From Echria macrotheca (Eukaryota > Ascomycota > Sordariomycetes > Sordariales > Schizotheciaceae): a stretch of DNA of 64,000 nt. The DNA lies in contig MU839827.1 of the NCBI GenBank assembly GCA_030411725.1, forward strand, positions 3,417,027 through 3,481,026, given 5' to 3'. Under the pieces are notes generated by a model. The model was not told the origin of the DNA, searched no databases, and worked only from the letters and a program-made list of their open reading frames with translations. Position numbers and translations under genes: made by a program. Positions 61,481 to 64,000 of the stretch are shown here, piece after piece. Numbering within the stretch: the stretch's first letter is position 1; each line of letters starts with the position of its first letter.

Positions 61481-61958
61481 ATGTCGATTCCTCGTGCAAG
61501 ACTTCTGGACCTGATGAAGGTAAGACCGGCGACCACTTTACCACTAATGCGCCTAACTTGCGAAAATCCAGGCGCGATGTCAGCTCTTTTCCACGACGTT
61601 TAACCCCGATGGCATCCGGACCGGCAACAAGGTCCTCCGCCAACGCCTGCGCGGCCCGGCACTCGTCCAGTACTATCCCGGAAGACTCCCTGGGATAAAG
61701 GAGCTCAGACAGGCATTTGCGTCGCAAGGGCTGGACTGCATCGACGAGGCCGAGGAGGACCGGCTGGAGCACATCGAAGGGTTGGTCACACATGCAGTTC
61801 ACCATCACTCGTCCACGCCTGACCCATTGCAGATTGAAAGCTCGTGGAAAGGGTGCGCCGAAGAAGAAGAAGGGTGGGGATACCGCAAAAGGTAAGTCGG
61901 CACTTCCGTGTCTGTTTGTCAAGACCGGTGTTGACCAGCAATAGGCAAGAAGAGGTAG
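61481..61958 (+). CDS. RSM27: Mitochondrial small-subunit ribosomal protein mS33
   Basis: Structural protein of the mitochondrial 37S ribosomal subunit. Four exons, 61481-61519, 61572-61780, 61833-61891 and 61945-61958, encode 106 residues with consistent phase. The product starts MSIPRARLLDLMKARCQLFS, continues NPDGIRTGNKVLRQRLRGPA, and ends DEAEEDRLEHIEGLKARGKG with a Lys-rich tail. This is the full mS33 family length. The second intron uses the weak donor GTTGGT, and the last coding exon is only 14 nt. No single frame shows the whole protein, so automated callers may truncate it. The basic N-terminus doubles as the probable import signal. Confidence 0.93.
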
Positions 61959-63121
61959 ATGATGGGATGCTTGGGGTGTACTATTATTGTATTGAACTCG
62001 CGATAGAATGTGTCATGCTTGCTCTAGAAATTCCATGCTTACCCGCCTGCGGGATATCCGCTGAACCGCCACCTTCTAATGATCGTATCGCGACTTTCCT
62101 CCAGAGAACATGGTTATCAGGAAGGCCGGTCTTGCTAAACAAGAACCGACTCCAAGCTACCTCTAATGGCGACTCTTTCCACAGTCCACCGATACCCTTC
62201 CCTTACAGGCACCCTGGTGCCAATGGCATGTCTAGAGCAGGTGTCTGGGCTGAGTTGAAGGCGGGCATCCGAAGATGTCTCCCACCAGACTAATAATGCT
62301 GGCACCTTCCTTGAATGTGCCCGTGTACGGCCCCTCCACGGACTGAGATTTCGGGCCAGGAATCATGCGACGAGATCGGAGATCTCAGGCGGGATCAGGT
62401 AGCTAGGTGGACACAGAATACACCCATCAAGGCCCCTAGGTCCCACCTCATGACCGACTTCAAATTTCTCCTCTTCTTGGGACGGAAGTTGCTATCGTGC
62501 CTAGAGTGTAGACAGTGTCCAGCCGCCCGTTTGTGACCAACTATCTAACCTCGCGCCTTCCTCTTCCTCTGGGAAGAGTCACCTAGCCCGCCTCTGATGG
62601 CACTTTGATTTCCGCTGCGGGACCTTTTCTTCAGCTCGACTGGGTGTCAAACTTGTTCTCTCAGTAGCGACTGCCTTCCCTCAAGTTCTCACTCCTTCCT
62701 GGTCCTGCGTGTCTTCGTCCCGACTCTCGGCCCTACCCAGTCACTCCCTCCTGGACCTCGACCCCGAAGCTGCCTTCTGCCATTGGTCCACCCCGTGTAA
62801 ATTTCGTCCAGGTACTTCCATAAAATCTGCCCCCCCAACCTTCCACCAACTTTGATCTTCACAACTCTCTCTCTCTCCCTCTCTCTCGTCAAGGTTCTTT
62901 CCCACGCGGTTGCCTTGTCTGCTCTTTATCTGCGCCATATTTGTTCGATCCCATTTCCGCTCATCTACCACGATCACCTTGTTCCCTCTCAAAGGCTTCT
63001 ACTTCTGTAATACCGAAATCTCGGCCAATCTCCCGCCGACCACATTCTACCAGCTGACACCCTCACCTTCCGACCGACCATTGAGAATCATCCATCCTCA
63101 CGAGGCGCGATACTTGTCATC
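61959..63121. other. Spacer and long pyrimidine-rich leader
   Basis: 1.16 kb. The left half is the mS33 3' flank without a supported exon. From about 62500 the plus strand is C/T-rich (a CTCTCTCTCCCTCTCTCTC stretch near 62867-62887), as in long 5' leaders of highly regulated fungal genes. It probably includes the promoter and 5' UTR of the next gene. Confidence 0.5.
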
Positions 63122-64000
63122 ATGTCGCCAACCATCTCGACTGGTTCCCCAGCTGACCGCCGAGGCTCCTCCAACAACAGCTTCTCGTCGCGTGAGAACC
63201 CCACGGGCTCTGATGAGCTCTCATCTGTAAGTCGCCGACTGTTTCTTTCTGAATGCCCTCGCCGAACAAGCGCGGTCTGTGCCTTTCACCTACTAAAGTG
63301 TTTTCGAAAAATCAATTCTCCCACTTTCCTGCTTTCCTTCCTCCACCACTTTTTTATCCCCCATATTCTTTATGGTGGCATTTTCAGTTATCTAAACAGC
63401 ATATCCTAGGAGTCTGTCACTGTCTCGTCTCTGAAGAAGTCTGTTGCTGCGCTCGCGACTTCGAAGCTGGCCAACCAGAGCTACTCTAAGGTAGAAACTC
63501 CAGTCTCCGGGCAAGAAAGTTGGCTAATCATGACAGAAGCTGAAGCTCAATCACGACTCTTCGTTCTCGAGCGACTCATACCCGATGGACAAGCTCTACG
63601 CGAAGCTCTCTGAGCAGCAAGCCGCCGTCCAGCAGCAGAAGGAGGCGCAGAAGCTGTCGGCTAAGGACAACCCGCTTCTCCATACCACTCTCGAGCCTGT
63701 GTCGCTGGCCAGCCCACTTCCTATCACCCCCGCGGCCGAGATGATGCCTACCACTGCGCCCACTACTAGATCGGCTAGCCTTGCCCCGGGCGGCAGCTCT
63801 TCTGGCTCTACCGATGAGCTTCTCCGTCTCAAGCTTGAGCTCGCCCAGGCTCAGAATAAGATCTCACGTTTGGACCAAGAGCTGGCACATACTCGCATCA
63901 AGGAAAGTGGCCGCGTCACTCCCTTTGACTCCGAGGTCGACTTCCCTCCTCCCATGAAGATGAAGGCGACAGTTTCCCCCGTGGCACCTCGCATGATGAC
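63122..64000 (+). CDS. N-terminal part of a Ser/Thr-rich coiled-coil protein, cut by window end
   Basis: Exons 63122-63226 and 63410-63490, and a third from 63537 to the window end, in phase 0 with introns of 183 and 46 nt. About 216 residues are visible. A Ser-rich start (MSPTISTGSPADRRGSSNNS) leads to ESVTVSSLKKSVAALATSKL, a Gln/Lys-rich helix (KLSEQQAAVQQQKEAQKL), then Pro/Thr-rich linkers. A clear heptad-like coil follows, DELLRLKLELAQAQNKISRL. No folded catalytic domain has started by the end. The coil and low-complexity lead remind me of N-terminal regions of fungal Pumilio-type RNA-binding proteins, but that is a weak impression. The downstream sequence would decide it. Confidence 0.75.

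Noticed and set aside
1..64000. CRISPR array, rRNA or intact transposon
   Set aside because: No spaced direct repeats, rRNA-like blocks, terminal repeats or transposase motifs were seen.

Overview
The window reads as a nuclear chromosome segment from a filamentous ascomycete, most likely a Sordariomycete (Sordariales-like). The reasons are short GT-AG introns of 44-131 nt with CTAAC/CTGAC-type branch sites, intron-containing histone H3 and H4 genes arranged head to head, and fungal families such as a YAT amino-acid permease, an HXT-type sugar porter, a DUF6594 protein, a GST-kappa, a DDHD lipase and a fungal BAHD-like acyltransferase. Most protein calls come from splicing exons by hand so that the phase is kept and the family motifs run across the junctions. 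No database search was possible.

Left arm (1-13.4 kb): the 3' end of a reverse-transcriptase-related gene, an amino-acid permease, an MFS hexose-type transporter, a newly assembled three-exon secreted Cys-rich protein, a DUF6594 membrane protein, a divergent disordered protein with a retropepsin-like segment, and a tRNA-Ser(GCU) with an intron. Spacers here are long and hold low-complexity tracts.

Housekeeping core (15.3-30.3 kb): histone H4 and H3 (divergent), GST-kappa, RNA polymerase I largest subunit (RPA190), splicing factor PRP3 (divergent from RPA190), and the TFIIH helicase RAD3/XPD (convergent with PRP3). Nothing suggests co-function beyond shared bidirectional promoters. RAD3 is unusually fragmented at its 5' end, with exons of 17, 41, 10 and 20 nt.

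Middle (30.3-51.8 kb): about 21 kb containing only one gene I can support, a three-finger C2H2 transcription factor at 40.8-42.2 kb. It has 10.5 kb of apparently non-coding DNA upstream and 9.7 kb downstream. This layout is typical of developmental regulators in filamentous fungi and may hold enhancers or long non-coding transcripts. The downstream half carries many copies of a CCTACCTAGGTAGG-type palindromic word and several microsatellites.

Right arm (51.8-64 kb): a DDHD phospholipase, a BAHD-like acyltransferase, a tail-anchored acyl-CoA-binding protein (Atg37/ACBD5-like), an RNase III (Rnt1-like), mitochondrial ribosomal protein mS33, and the 5' part of a Ser/Thr-rich coiled-coil protein cut by the window end. 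I found no CRISPR array, intact transposon or rRNA gene, and no single novel system. The best leads are the hidden secreted protein, the strand-asymmetric A-rich tract next to the tRNA gene, the AAG-acceptor introns and the large regulatory desert.
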